Shown here piece by piece: positions 15,555 through 23,557 of a stretch of 64,000 bases of DNA. Positions within the stretch are counted from its first letter, which is position 1, and each line of letters starts with the position of its first letter. This DNA is from DATEOR01 sp046733475 (GTDB lineage: Bacteria; Actinomycetota; Thermoleophilia; Gaiellales; Gaiellaceae), in contig JBKPPF010000018.1 of assembly GCA_046733475.1 (NCBI GenBank), forward strand, positions 1-64,000, in the 5' to 3' direction. Under the pieces are notes generated by a model. The model saw only the letters and a list, made by a program, of their open reading frames with translations, made no database searches and was not told the DNA's origin. The translations under genes were made by a program, and so were the position numbers.

Positions 15555-17453
15555 CTACGGCGTGTAGTCGCCGTAGATGTTCTGGTCGATGCCCCCGTCG
15601 CGCGGGCAGCGGTCGCCGCTCCACGCTCCGTCCTCGAAGACGCGGCACTGGTGGACGTCAGCGGTTGCTCCGTCCTCGTCTTCCGGGTCCTCCCGAGGGT
15701 CGGTCCCTTGGACGGTGTTCCGCCAGTCCGTCCAGACGCCGTACGAGAAGTCGTTCACGGAGCTGACGTAGAGATAGTCGCCCGCGAACGGCACGGTGCG
15801 GTCGGAGAACTGCTCGAAGTTCGGGTTGGACGTGACGTCGCTCACGCGCGTCGTCGTCCAGCTGCCTCCGGAGTTCGTCGACCTGGCAGCCCACGCGTCG
15901 AGCGAGGGCACCGTGGTCCGGTTGGCGCAGTTGCCGATGGGCCGCGTCACGCTGTAGCAACCGTCGTTGCGGCTGTCCCACCAGATGGTGTGGATCGTGC
16001 CACGCGTGGCGGCCGATGGATTGTCAGCCGAGATGTCCGGGAAAACCTGGTGCCCGGTCATCTCGTTGTCGATCAGCGACGGGCCCACCTTTGCTCCAGT
16101 CGCGCCGTTGACGCGCAGGAAGAAAATGGCCGCCTGCCCGGCAGTGCCGGACTCGATCGTCCCGTATGTCGTGCCGGTGCTCGTCACCGTGCCGGGCTTC
16201 GTCGCGTCGTAGACGACGTAGAAGCGGTTGGGATTGGCGGTGTCGAACTGGTCCGCCGTCGCCCGAGGCTGCGTGTCGCGGCGGAAGAAGGTGTAGCCGG
16301 ATTCGCAGTGTGCGTCGAAGTCGCCGCAGTCGCGGGCGTTGCCCTCTGCTTCAGGCTCTTCTTCGCCGGCCGGATCGTCGGGCTGCGACTGAGGCGGAAC
16401 CGCCTCGGGCTCGGCCACGTCCTGGGCGTCGTTCTCGATGAAGTTCTGCAGGAGCTTCGGCCTCGAGAATGTTGCTCCGCAGTCCGTCGACTTGACGTAG
16501 TAGATGGAATTGCCCTCCGGCCCGCGGCCGGACTCGAAGCTGCGGAAGACGAGATAGATGTTGCTATTGCCCGTCACCGCGATGTCCGGGAACTGCACGT
16601 CGGAGATCGTTTGCGACACCTTCAGCGGACGAGTGAACGTGACGCCGTGGTTGGTCGAGCGTGAGAAGTAGATCCCCACACCGCCCGCGTTGCCGCTGAA
16701 TCGCGACCATGAGAAGTAGACGTTGTTGTCGCAGCGGCCGTCACTGTTGTGGTCGGCCTCGATCGTCGTCTTGTCGTTGAAGATGCCGAGCAGGTTTGGC
16801 GCCGAGGAGCCGCGGTTCACGACGACGGTCTGTCGGTAGCGCTTGCCGTCGTTCTGTGGATTGCCGCTCGGCCCGTTCGGGTTGTCGTAGGTCGCGACCC
16901 AGACGTCGCCGAAGGTCTTCGGCGTCCCCGCCGGGTCGTCCGAGCTCTCCGAGCCGAAGAACGCCCGGCCTTGCGCGTCCCACGCAATCACCGGGTCACC
17001 GGCGCTCGCCGTGCGCACCTGCTGCTTGGCGATCTGGCCGTACGGCGAGGTGTCGTCCGGATACCCTGGGATGAGGGAGCTGACGAAGCTCCCGCCTGCG
17101 TTCTCCGACCGGTAGTACCCCATCCAGATCGGTCCGACCGGGATCGGGTTCCCATCGGCGTCGTTGGTGTTGTAGACGCCGCAGTAGTCGTTCGAAGAGC
17201 CCAGGATCACGTTGGTGTTCCTCGGGTCGACGGCTATTGCCGGTTCGTTCTGGCGGCCGCGCGAGCGCGAGCACTCAGCGAGTGTCGCGTCCGTGTACGG
17301 CGTCCCGGTCGCGATCGTGTACGAGCTGACGTAGCCCGGGTCGTTCGCGTCGTGCGTGAGCCTCACATCGGCTCCCGGCGTCGACGCGGCGGCGACGCCG
17401 ACCAGCAACCCGAAGGCCAAGGTCAGCGCCCCCAAAAGTGTCCACCTCTGCAT
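15555..17453 (-). CDS. Secreted sialidase-like (BNR/Asp-box) beta-propeller protein
   Basis: A 632-residue protein with a signal peptide (residues 1-23, cleavage near VAAAS-TPG). At least four Asp-box-like repeats are visible: YRSENAGGSF, SRSTNHGVTF, VKSTDCGATF and ARSTNSGGSW, the hallmark of sialidase-fold propellers. The acidic, low-complexity insert around AEPEAVPPQSQPDDPAGE separates the repeat blocks. No sialidase catalytic Arg triad could be assigned, so binding or another hydrolase role is equally possible. It is transcribed alone and ends against the groEL terminator. Confidence 0.72.
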   Translation of the reverse strand: MQRWTLLGALTLAFGLLVGVAAASTPGADVRLTHDANDPGYVSSYTIATGTPYTDATLAECSRSRGRQNEPAIAVDPRNTNVILGSSNDYCGVYNTNDADGNPIPVGPIWMGYYRSENAGGSFVSSLIPGYPDDTSPYGQIAKQQVRTASAGDPVIAWDAQGRAFFGSESSDDPAGTPKTFGDVWVATYDNPNGPSGNPQNDGKRYRQTVVVNRGSSAPNLLGIFNDKTTIEADHNSDGRCDNNVYFSWSRFSGNAGGVGIYFSRSTNHGVTFTRPLKVSQTISDVQFPDIAVTGNSNIYLVFRSFESGRGPEGNSIYYVKSTDCGATFSRPKLLQNFIENDAQDVAEPEAVPPQSQPDDPAGEEEPEAEGNARDCGDFDAHCESGYTFFRRDTQPRATADQFDTANPNRFYVVYDATKPGTVTSTGTTYGTIESGTAGQAAIFFLRVNGATGAKVGPSLIDNEMTGHQVFPDISADNPSAATRGTIHTIWWDSRNDGCYSVTRPIGNCANRTTVPSLDAWAARSTNSGGSWTTTRVSDVTSNPNFEQFSDRTVPFAGDYLYVSSVNDFSYGVWTDWRNTVQGTDPREDPEDEDGATADVHQCRVFEDGAWSGDRCPRDGGIDQNIYGDYTP

Positions 17454-17567
17454 GAGTCTCCCCCCTAAGTCCGCGGACGTTGAAGCGCCGCGACTATACG
17501 CCTCGCGAGGCCGCTTTGCGGCGGCAAGCGATTTAAGAAACCGAGAAGGGTCCGTACACTGAATCCG

Positions 17568-18353
17568 ATGAGCTCAGCAGCGTCCAACGGCAAGGCTTTT
17601 CGGGTGGACAGAGGCTATGTCGAGGTCTCGGGCCCGGACGCCGAGGATTTCCTCGAGCGAATGCTCTCGAACGAGATCGCGACGCTCGAGGTCGGCTCCT
17701 CGCGGCCGGCGCTCCTGCTGACTCCGAAGGGACGCATCATCGCCCCGCTTCGGGTGGTCAGAAGCGCGGAAGACGCGTTCCTGCTCGTCACGGACTCGTC
17801 CGACCTCGCTGGCCCGGTCGCGGACTCGCTTTTGGCTTCCCGCTTCGCCTCCAGGTGCGAGATCGAGACACGCCCGTGGGTGGGCTTCGTCCAGCTCGGC
17901 AGCGATCCCGGGGAGCCTGCGGTCGCGGTCCCCGACTTTGGCGTCGAGGCATGGGAGGCGTGGCGTGACCGAGCGGAAGCCGGCGCGGACACGACAGAGC
18001 TCGAGCGCTTGCGGATCGACGCCGGAACGCCCGCCTGGGGCAAGGAGCTCGACGAGAAGGTCCTCCCCGCCGAAGCGGGCCTGGACGAGACCCACATCTC
18101 GTTCACGAAAGGCTGCTTCCCCGGCCAGGAGCCGATCGCGCGTCTGCGGCACCGCGGCCACGTGAACCGCCGCCTGCGCACGCTCGAGGTTCCGGCGGCG
18201 AAGGCCGGCGACGAGATCGTCTGGAACGACAAGGTGGTCGGCCGGGTGACGAGCGCCGTCGAGGGCCGGGCGCTCGGCTACGTGCGCACCGAGGTGCCGG
18301 AGGACGGTCTCCTCGTGATCGGCGGCTCGCAGGCGAAGATGCGCCCGGCATGA
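17568..18353 (+). CDS. ygfZ: YgfZ/GcvT-like folate-binding protein
   Basis: A 261-residue protein of the aminomethyltransferase fold that assists repair or maturation of Fe-S enzymes using folate. The diagnostic motif K181-G-C183-FPGQE is present, followed by RLRHRGHVNRRL. The ATG has TACACT 7 nt upstream, the same arrangement as the A-type carrier gene at 892. Its last 14 bp overlap the tRNA-Arg gene on the other strand. Confidence 0.93.
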   Translation: MSSAASNGKAFRVDRGYVEVSGPDAEDFLERMLSNEIATLEVGSSRPALLLTPKGRIIAPLRVVRSAEDAFLLVTDSSDLAGPVADSLLASRFASRCEIETRPWVGFVQLGSDPGEPAVAVPDFGVEAWEAWRDRAEAGADTTELERLRIDAGTPAWGKELDEKVLPAEAGLDETHISFTKGCFPGQEPIARLRHRGHVNRRLRTLEVPAAKAGDEIVWNDKVVGRVTSAVEGRALGYVRTEVPEDGLLVIGGSQAKMRPA

Positions 18354-18412
18354 TTCGAACATGCGACCTCTGCCTCCGCAGGGCAGCGCTCTATCCCCTG
18401 AGCTACGGGCGC
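18340..18412 (-). tRNA. tRNA-Arg, anticodon GCG
   Basis: A complete cloverleaf: 7-bp acceptor stem (GCGCCCG with CGGGCGC), D arm GCTC/GAGC, anticodon stem CTGCC/GGCAG with loop CTGCGGA, and T arm GCATG/CATGC with loop TTCGAAT; discriminator A. The anticodon (plus-strand 18377-18379) is GCG, reading CGC. Most bacteria use ACG, edited to ICG, for this codon box. CCA is not encoded. The 3' end overlaps the end of ygfZ in antisense. Confidence 0.93.
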
Positions 18413-18442
18413 GGGGCTAGGAGACCAGTGTAGCCGCGCTCG

Positions 18443-18784
18443 TCAGGCGGCCGAGCCGAGCGATGCGACCACGTAGTCCACGCGGCCTTCGCGGACGAAC
18501 TCCCACATCCGCGGGCCGCCGACTCCCGCACGGCGGTCGAGGAACGCGTTGAGCGCGGAGTTGTCCATCCCGGCTTCGCTGGCGGCGGAGAGGAGGCGCT
18601 CGACGGCCGGAAGGGGCTCGCCGTCCGGGCCGAACTGCCAGGCGGGATAGACGTGCTCGAAGCCTCCGTCCCGGGGGACGCCGAAGAGCTCGCCGGCTCG
18701 GCGGCGAGCGTCGATGCGGGCCGGATCGGCGCCGAGTCGCGCCGCCAGCCAGGAAGTCGTGAAGGAGTTGGAATCCGATTGCAT
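18443..18784 (-). CDS. Hypothetical DNA-binding-like protein
   Basis: A 113-residue protein not recognised with confidence. The N-terminal third (SWLAARLGADPARIDARRRAG) has the pattern of a helix-turn-helix. The C-terminal part, ALNAFLDRRAGVGG then WEFVREGRVDYVVAS, resembles the C-terminal region of MbcA/ParS/Xre-type antitoxins, but no toxin partner sits beside it. It is expressed alone next to the tRNA gene. The ATG start is clear; no leaderless -10 or SD was seen. Confidence 0.45.
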   Translation of the reverse strand: MQSDSNSFTTSWLAARLGADPARIDARRRAGELFGVPRDGGFEHVYPAWQFGPDGEPLPAVERLLSAASEAGMDNSALNAFLDRRAGVGGPRMWEFVREGRVDYVVASLGSAA

Positions 18785-18948
18785 GCGATTGAGCGACAGG
18801 CGGCCGCCGAGCGAGCCGCCCGTGACGTGGACTCAGTTTGACGCATCAGGCGGCGCCGAGAGTGCGGCCTTAAGGATCGCGCGGCGGACGTGCGGGCGCG
18901 GAGTCGTCGTAGCGTGGTGGGGGCACCCGGGGTCGCTAGTGTGGTCCG

Positions 18949-19842
18949 GTGCGCATCTGCTCTCTCGTCCCCGGCGCTACCGAGGTGCTTTTTGCGCTTG
19001 GTTTGGGGGAAAGCGTCGTTGGCGTCACCCACGAGTGCGACTGGCCACACGAGGCCGAGTCGCGACCGCGTGTCACAGCGTCCCACCTTCAGAGCGGCGA
19101 CCTCTCGAGCGCCGAGATCGACGCGGCGGTGGCCGAGGCCGCCCGCGAAGGGAAGGCGCTCTACGCGGTCGACGAGGCGGTCTGGGAGGAGATCCAGGCG
19201 GACGTCGTCGTCGCGCAGGAGCTCTGCGACGTATGCGCTGTGTCGGCCGGCGAGGTGCGCCGGCTGAACGTCGAGGTGATCGACTACTCGCCGGCGACGC
19301 TGGACGGCGTGGTCGGTCACATCACCGCGCTCGGGTGGAGGCTCGATGCCGAGGCGGCGGCCGACGAGCTGGTCAACGGCATGCGTTCACGCCTGGAGCG
19401 GGTGCGAGCGGCACTCGCCGAGAAGGAGACCTACCCTCGCGTCTACGTGTCGGAGTGGCTGGAGCCGCCGTATGCCGCCGGCCACTGGGTTCCCGACATG
19501 GTCTCGGCCGCGGGCGGCATGGAGATAGCCGGGATAGCCGGCGAGCCGTCGTTTCGGATGCGCTGGACGGACGTCGCCGGGCTCGAGCCCGACACCGTCG
19601 TCCTCGCACCGTGCGGCTTCGACCTCGACAGGACGCTCAGCGAGGTCGTGACGCTCGACCTCAGCGCGCACCTCCTCGGCACGAAAGCGCGCCAGGAGAG
19701 CCGCGTGTTCGCCGTGGACGCGAACGGCTACTTCTCCCGCCCGGGGCCGCGCCTCGTCGACGGCGTCGAGCTCCTCGCCTACCTCCTTCATCCGGACGCG
19801 TACTCCGACCCGGGCATCCCGTGGTCGCGCGTCAGGCTGTGA
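18949..19842 (+). CDS. Cobalamin-type periplasmic-binding fold protein without signal peptide
   Basis: A 297-residue protein with the BtuF/helical-backbone metal receptor fold: it begins MRICSLVPGATEVLFALGLG, followed by VVGVTHECDWP and, later, DMVSAAGGME. BtuF proteins bind vitamin B12 for ABC import. This one has no signal peptide and no neighbouring permease or ATPase, so it is probably cytoplasmic and its role is unclear. The GTG start has TAGTGT 6 nt upstream. It overlaps the Rieske gene tail-to-tail by 11 bp. Confidence 0.75.
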   Translation: MRICSLVPGATEVLFALGLGESVVGVTHECDWPHEAESRPRVTASHLQSGDLSSAEIDAAVAEAAREGKALYAVDEAVWEEIQADVVVAQELCDVCAVSAGEVRRLNVEVIDYSPATLDGVVGHITALGWRLDAEAAADELVNGMRSRLERVRAALAEKETYPRVYVSEWLEPPYAAGHWVPDMVSAAGGMEIAGIAGEPSFRMRWTDVAGLEPDTVVLAPCGFDLDRTLSEVVTLDLSAHLLGTKARQESRVFAVDANGYFSRPGPRLVDGVELLAYLLHPDAYSDPGIPWSRVRL

Positions 19843-20128
19843 CCACGACCTCGTTGCCCTGAATCTCGACGCGGAACACTCGGGCCGGCTCGTCGCCGTG
19901 GAGGCAGGCGCCGGTGTCCAGGTCGAACTTCCAGCCGTGGAAGGCGCAGATGAGCGTGTCGCCGAGGATCTCGCCCTCCTGCAGCGGGTTGCCCTCGTGC
20001 GGACACGCGTTGGCGAATGCGTGAGCCCGGCCGTCGACGACGAAGACGGCGACCTCGGTGCCTTCCACCTCGACGAGCGCGCGGCCGTCTGCGTCGAGGC
20101 TCGAAAGCGGGATCCGCACGGGCTCCAC
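19832..20128 (-). CDS. Rieske [2Fe-2S] ferredoxin
   Basis: A 98-residue soluble Rieske protein. The cluster ligands are in CPHEGNPL (C-x-H) and CAFHGWKFD (C-x2-H), separated by about 16 residues, as in ferredoxins of ring-hydroxylating oxygenases and nitrite-reductase small subunits. No oxygenase gene is adjacent, so the partner is unknown. The GTG start has TAGTCT 7 nt upstream, overlapping the promoter of the divergent cyclodeaminase gene. Confidence 0.9.
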   Translation of the reverse strand: MEPVRIPLSSLDADGRALVEVEGTEVAVFVVDGRAHAFANACPHEGNPLQEGEILGDTLICAFHGWKFDLDTGACLHGDEPARVFRVEIQGNEVVVTA

Positions 20129-20151
20129 GCGGCCTAGACTACTGCGCCCGG

Positions 20152-21081
20152 ATGCCCCTCTATCTCCGTGAATCCGAGGTCGCCGAGCTGCTTTCGCCCA
20201 AAGAGGCGGTGCAGGCCGTCGAGGGCTGCTTCCGCCGCATGGCAGTCGGGCGCGTCGAGCTCCGGCCCCGGTTTCGGCTCGGGCTCAACCCCGGTGTGAT
20301 GAACGTCATGGCCGCGTCCGACCTCGACCTCGGTGTGGCCGGCCTGAAGACATACGGCGTCTCCGAGGGCGGCGCTCGCTTCGTCGTCGTCCTGTTCGCG
20401 GTGGATCGCGCCGAGGTGCTGGCGATCATCGAGGCGGACAAGCTAGGCCAGCTCCGGACCGGCGCTGCGAGCGCCGTTGCTGCGCGGCACCTCGCCAGGC
20501 CGTGCGCGAACTCGGTCGGGATCATCGGGACGGGCTGGCAGGCCGAGAGCCAGGTGCTCTGCATGCGCGCCGCCCTGCCGGAGCTCGAGCGCGTGGTCGC
20601 CTACTCCCGCAACGAGGAGGCGCTTGCCCGCTTCTGCGAGCGCTTCGACGCCGAGGCCGGCGAGTACAACAAGGACGCGGCCGAAATGGACGTCGTCGTG
20701 ACGATCACGAGCTCCAAGGACCCGGTTCTCCGCGGAGAGTGGCTGAAGCCCGGCGCGCTCGTCTGCGCCGTGGGCGCGAACCGCATCCAGTCGCGTGAGC
20801 TCGACAACTCGGTCCTCGAGCGCGCTGCGTTCGTGTGCTGCGACTCGAAGGAGCAGGCGAAGATCGAGGCGGGCGATCTCGTCGAGCCGGTCGAGCGCGG
20901 GGTGCTCGACTGGCTGGAGGTGCACGAGCTCTCCGAGGTCGTCGGGGGCGAGGTGCACGGCCGCGCCCAGGACGACGACATCATCCTCTTCAAGAGCCTC
21001 GGGATCGCGGCGGAGGATCTCGCCGTGGGCGCTCTCGTCCTCGGACGGGCGCGCGAGCGCGGAATGGGGACCGAGCTCTAG
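20152..21081 (+). CDS. Ornithine cyclodeaminase / mu-crystallin family protein
   Basis: A 309-residue NAD(P)-dependent enzyme. The N-terminal dimerisation part holds MNVMAASDLDLGVAGLKTYG and the dinucleotide site is GIIGTGWQAESQ (about residues 121-132). Family members include ornithine cyclodeaminase, archaeal-type alanine dehydrogenase and ketimine reductases; the sequence alone does not separate them. The ATG at 20152 is preferred over the longer upstream frame, which crosses the divergent promoter. Its stop shares 4 bp with the next minus-strand gene. Confidence 0.85.
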   Translation: MPLYLRESEVAELLSPKEAVQAVEGCFRRMAVGRVELRPRFRLGLNPGVMNVMAASDLDLGVAGLKTYGVSEGGARFVVVLFAVDRAEVLAIIEADKLGQLRTGAASAVAARHLARPCANSVGIIGTGWQAESQVLCMRAALPELERVVAYSRNEEALARFCERFDAEAGEYNKDAAEMDVVVTITSSKDPVLRGEWLKPGALVCAVGANRIQSRELDNSVLERAAFVCCDSKEQAKIEAGDLVEPVERGVLDWLEVHELSEVVGGEVHGRAQDDDIILFKSLGIAAEDLAVGALVLGRARERGMGTEL

Positions 21082-21371
21082 GTCTCTCGGACCTGGGAGG
21101 CGGCCATATTGGCGACGTCCTCGCCCACGGCGCGAATGACGTCGGGGCGCTCGAGCAGGCGGAGCCGCTGTTCGTCCGTGGCGCGGTTCTTCAGGTACGG
21201 GTCCTCGAGGATCTCCTGGAGCGGGCGGCCGGAGCGGTGCTCGCGGATGACGTAGGCCGCGAGGGAATCCATCTTCGTGAGCGACATGTGCTGGTCGGAC
21301 TCGCCCCCGCCCCCGAAGATGCGCGAGAAGAACCCGGGCTTCTTCGGCTCCTGCGGCTCGGTCTCGGACAC
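21078..21371 (-). CDS. Hypothetical protein
   Basis: A 97-residue soluble, charged protein with a Gly-rich linker (FFSRIFGGGGESDQH) and a helical second half (MDSLAAYVIREHRSGRPLQEILEDPYLKNR). No family was recognised. The GTG start with TACAAT exactly 6 nt upstream, and a full-length open frame, argue for a real gene. It is divergent from the hypothetical gene at 21395, with overlapping -10 elements. Confidence 0.55.
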   Translation of the reverse strand: MSETEPQEPKKPGFFSRIFGGGGESDQHMSLTKMDSLAAYVIREHRSGRPLQEILEDPYLKNRATDEQRLRLLERPDVIRAVGEDVANMAASQVRET

Positions 21372-21394
21372 GGGACGATTGTATCCTGGGGTCT

Positions 21395-21742
21395 GTGCCG
21401 TCCGAGCCAGCGGGCACGCGCTTCGCCGAACGGGTCTTCCACGGAGTTGGGGAGGACGGTACCCGTGAGGAGATCGTGATCTGGATCGAGCGCCGTCAGG
21501 GAGCTCTCTGGGCGGTCGGCCGGGCGATCGACCCCAAGAACCGCTCCATTCCGGCCGCGCGCCCGGACGACTACATCTTCGAGGGCTACGAGCTCGGCGA
21601 CGCTCTCGAGGCGGCGAACAACGCGCTCTCGGACGATCTCGAGGTCTCGGCGGAGGACGGCGTGGAGGAACGGGTGAAGCGCTTCAACGAGCAAGAGCTT
21701 CTAAAACCCCTCGAGCGCTGGTTCTTCGGCCACTCTCCCTGA
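21395..21742 (+). CDS. Hypothetical protein
   Basis: A 115-residue soluble acidic protein. TREEIVIWIERRQGALWAVGRAI then DDYIFEGYELGDALEAANNAL suggests a small alpha/beta fold, but no family was recognised. The GTG start has TATCCT 7 nt upstream. It is divergent from 21371 and convergent with the DtxR-type regulator. Confidence 0.55.
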   Translation: MPSEPAGTRFAERVFHGVGEDGTREEIVIWIERRQGALWAVGRAIDPKNRSIPAARPDDYIFEGYELGDALEAANNALSDDLEVSAEDGVEERVKRFNEQELLKPLERWFFGHSP

Positions 21743-21757
21743 CGCCTGGCCGGCGGC

Positions 21758-21777
21758 GGCTTTCGCCGGGCGAAGCC
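21758..21777. terminator. Possible bidirectional terminator
   Basis: GGCTT/AAGCC and CGC/GCG form a hairpin with one bulged T and a CGG loop, in the 43-bp gap between convergent genes. It is compact and lacks a T-tract. Confidence 0.3.
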
Positions 21778-21785
21778 TCGCTTGC

Positions 21786-22445
21786 CTAGGAGACGCCGAT
21801 GCGCTCGGCGAGCTCGCGTGAAATGGCGTGCTCGCTGCCTTCGACGTCCACGGTTAGGGGGCCTCCGAAGGGCTCGGACTTCCTCATCGTCACGCGCTGG
21901 CCGGGGACGAGCGTGAGGCCGGCGAGATAGCGCAGGAGGTCGGCGTCGCCGTCCGGCACGCGGCGAACGGTCGCCTCTTCCCCTGGCTCCAGGACATCGA
22001 GAGAGCGCAGATCCTGCAGGGAAAGGTTGAGGCCCGCGTCGGGAATCGGGTCTCCGTGCGGGTCGTGGGTGGGGTAGCCGAGCTGCTCGTCGATCCTTGC
22101 CTCGAGCTTCTCCGAGATGACGTGCTCGAGCCGGTCGGCCTCGTCGTGCACCTCGTCGATCGGGACGCCGAGCGTCTCCGCGAGGTACTGCTCGAGCAGA
22201 CGGTGGTGGCGGATGACCTCGAGGGCGATCTTCGTGCCGGCGTCGGAGAGCTCGACCCCGCGATAAGGCGCGTGGTTCGCGAGCCCGAGCGCCGCGAGCT
22301 TCTTGACCATGGACGTGACCGAGGACGGAGCGACGCCAAGCTCCTTGGCGATCACCGTCGTCGTCGCGCGCTGCCCGGACGACTGGAGCTTGTAGATCTC
22401 CTTCAGGTAGTCCTGGATCGCAGCTGACAGCTGAGGTTTAGGCAC
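21786..22445 (-). CDS. DtxR/MntR-family metal-dependent repressor
   Basis: Three parts are visible: winged HTH (about residues 5-70), metal-binding dimerisation helices (about 70-140) and a FeoA-like C-terminal domain. DtxR of Corynebacterium uses Met10 and Cys102; the matching positions here are Asp (in IQDYLKEIY and HDEADRLEH), as in manganese-sensing MntR, with H and E ligands kept. A Mn role is therefore favoured. The GTG at 22445 is chosen because TAAAAT ends 6 nt before it; a TTG at 22451 is possible. Confidence 0.88.
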   Translation of the reverse strand: MPKPQLSAAIQDYLKEIYKLQSSGQRATTTVIAKELGVAPSSVTSMVKKLAALGLANHAPYRGVELSDAGTKIALEVIRHHRLLEQYLAETLGVPIDEVHDEADRLEHVISEKLEARIDEQLGYPTHDPHGDPIPDAGLNLSLQDLRSLDVLEPGEEATVRRVPDGDADLLRYLAGLTLVPGQRVTMRKSEPFGGPLTVDVEGSEHAISRELAERIGVS

Positions 22446-22451
22446 GTCCAA

Positions 22452-22469
22452 ATTTTAGGCGAGTAAGAT
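22452..22469. promoter_or_regulatory. Divergent promoters of the metal regulator and a small Cys-rich gene
   Basis: TAAAAT on the minus strand (22457-22452) is 6 nt before GTG 22445; TAAGAT on the plus strand (22464-22469) is 6 nt before ATG 22476. The six bases between them (GGCGAG) leave one face for a repressor to block both. Confidence 0.4.
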
Positions 22470-22475
22470 GAGAGC

Positions 22476-22661
22476 ATGCTGGAACGGGTCACCACCAAGG
22501 CTCTGCCGCTCGCAAACCGTTACGCGGAGCACGCTCCCATGGCGGCGACGTGCTGCAACGCCTGCCGGACGTGCGTGCAGACGAACGCGCTCGCGGCGGT
22601 TGCTGCCGGCGGTCTCTGGCTCCTGTCGTTGGCGGGCCGACTGGGCAAGCGTTCAGGCTGA
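22476..22661 (+). CDS. Small cysteine-rich membrane peptide
   Basis: A 61-residue peptide. The centre holds a dense cysteine motif, CCNACRTC, followed directly by one hydrophobic helix (ALAAVAAGGLWLLSLAG) and a basic tail KRSG. The cysteines would lie at the membrane surface. It is divergent from a metal-dependent repressor with a 30-bp gap, so metal binding or metal-regulated expression is a reasonable guess. No family was recognised. The leaderless-type TAAGAT supports the start. Confidence 0.55.
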   Translation: MLERVTTKALPLANRYAEHAPMAATCCNACRTCVQTNALAAVAAGGLWLLSLAGRLGKRSG

Positions 22662-22706
22662 CGGCACCCGGCACACGGGCACGGCCACGTTGTTACCCTC
22701 GCTCCC

Positions 22707-23537
22707 TTGCTCATCCGACTGGGGCATAGTCCGGACCCGGACGACGCGTTCATGTTCTGGGGGCTCAGCGCAGGAGTCGTCGACACCGGCGACTTCTCGT
22801 TCGAGCACGTCCTCGAAGACATCCAGACGCTGAACGAGTGGGCCCTCGAGGGCCGTCTCGAGGTGACGGCGATCTCGCTGCACGCATATCCGTTCGTGCA
22901 GGATCGCTACGCCATCCTTCCGCATGGAGCGAGCATGGGCTCGGGCTACGGGCCGATCGTCGTCTCGAACGAGCCACTGACCCGGGACGACCTCAAGGAG
23001 ATCGAGATCGCCGTGCCCGGCCGGATGACGACGGCCTTCCTCGTCCTGCGCATGTTCCTCGGCGGCGACTACCGCTTCCGCGAAGTGCCGTTCGACGAGA
23101 TCATGGACGAGGTCAAGTCGGGACGCGCCCAGGCCGGCCTTCTCATCCACGAGGGCCAGCTGACGTTCGAGGCGCACAGGCTCCACAACGTTGTCGACCT
23201 CGGCGAGTGGTGGCTGCTCGAGACGGGCCTGCCGCTTCCGCTCGGGATCAACGTCGCGCGCCGCGACCTCGGTGACGACATGCTGCACGACCTCTCCGAG
23301 GTGCTCCGGGCGTCGATCGCCGCCGGCCTCGAGTCGCGCGAGGAGGCGCTCTCCTATGCCCTCCAGTACGGACGCGGGCTCGACCGGCGCCTGGCCGACC
23401 GCTTCGTCGGCATGTACGTGAACCGGCTCACGGAGGACTACGGCGACGAGGGCCGCGAGGCCGTCGGCGAGCTCCTCCGCCGCGGCGAGCAGATTGGCGC
23501 GTTCGAACAGCCCGTCCGCGTCGATTTCGTCTCCTAA
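22707..23537 (+). CDS. mqnD: 1,4-dihydroxy-6-naphthoate synthase
   Basis: A 276-residue enzyme of the futalosine route to menaquinone, converting cyclic dehypoxanthine futalosine to 1,4-dihydroxy-6-naphthoate. Family motifs HSPDPDDAFMFW at the N-terminus and LPHGASMGSGYGPIV are present; the fold is like a periplasmic binding protein. The start is TTG with TACCCT 7 nt upstream. Other early mqn genes are not in the window, but ubiD, ubiX and menG at 59-64 kb fit the later steps. Confidence 0.93.
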   Translation: MLIRLGHSPDPDDAFMFWGLSAGVVDTGDFSFEHVLEDIQTLNEWALEGRLEVTAISLHAYPFVQDRYAILPHGASMGSGYGPIVVSNEPLTRDDLKEIEIAVPGRMTTAFLVLRMFLGGDYRFREVPFDEIMDEVKSGRAQAGLLIHEGQLTFEAHRLHNVVDLGEWWLLETGLPLPLGINVARRDLGDDMLHDLSEVLRASIAAGLESREEALSYALQYGRGLDRRLADRFVGMYVNRLTEDYGDEGREAVGELLRRGEQIGAFEQPVRVDFVS

Positions 23538-23557
23538 ACCGCCGGTAAGCTGGCCTC

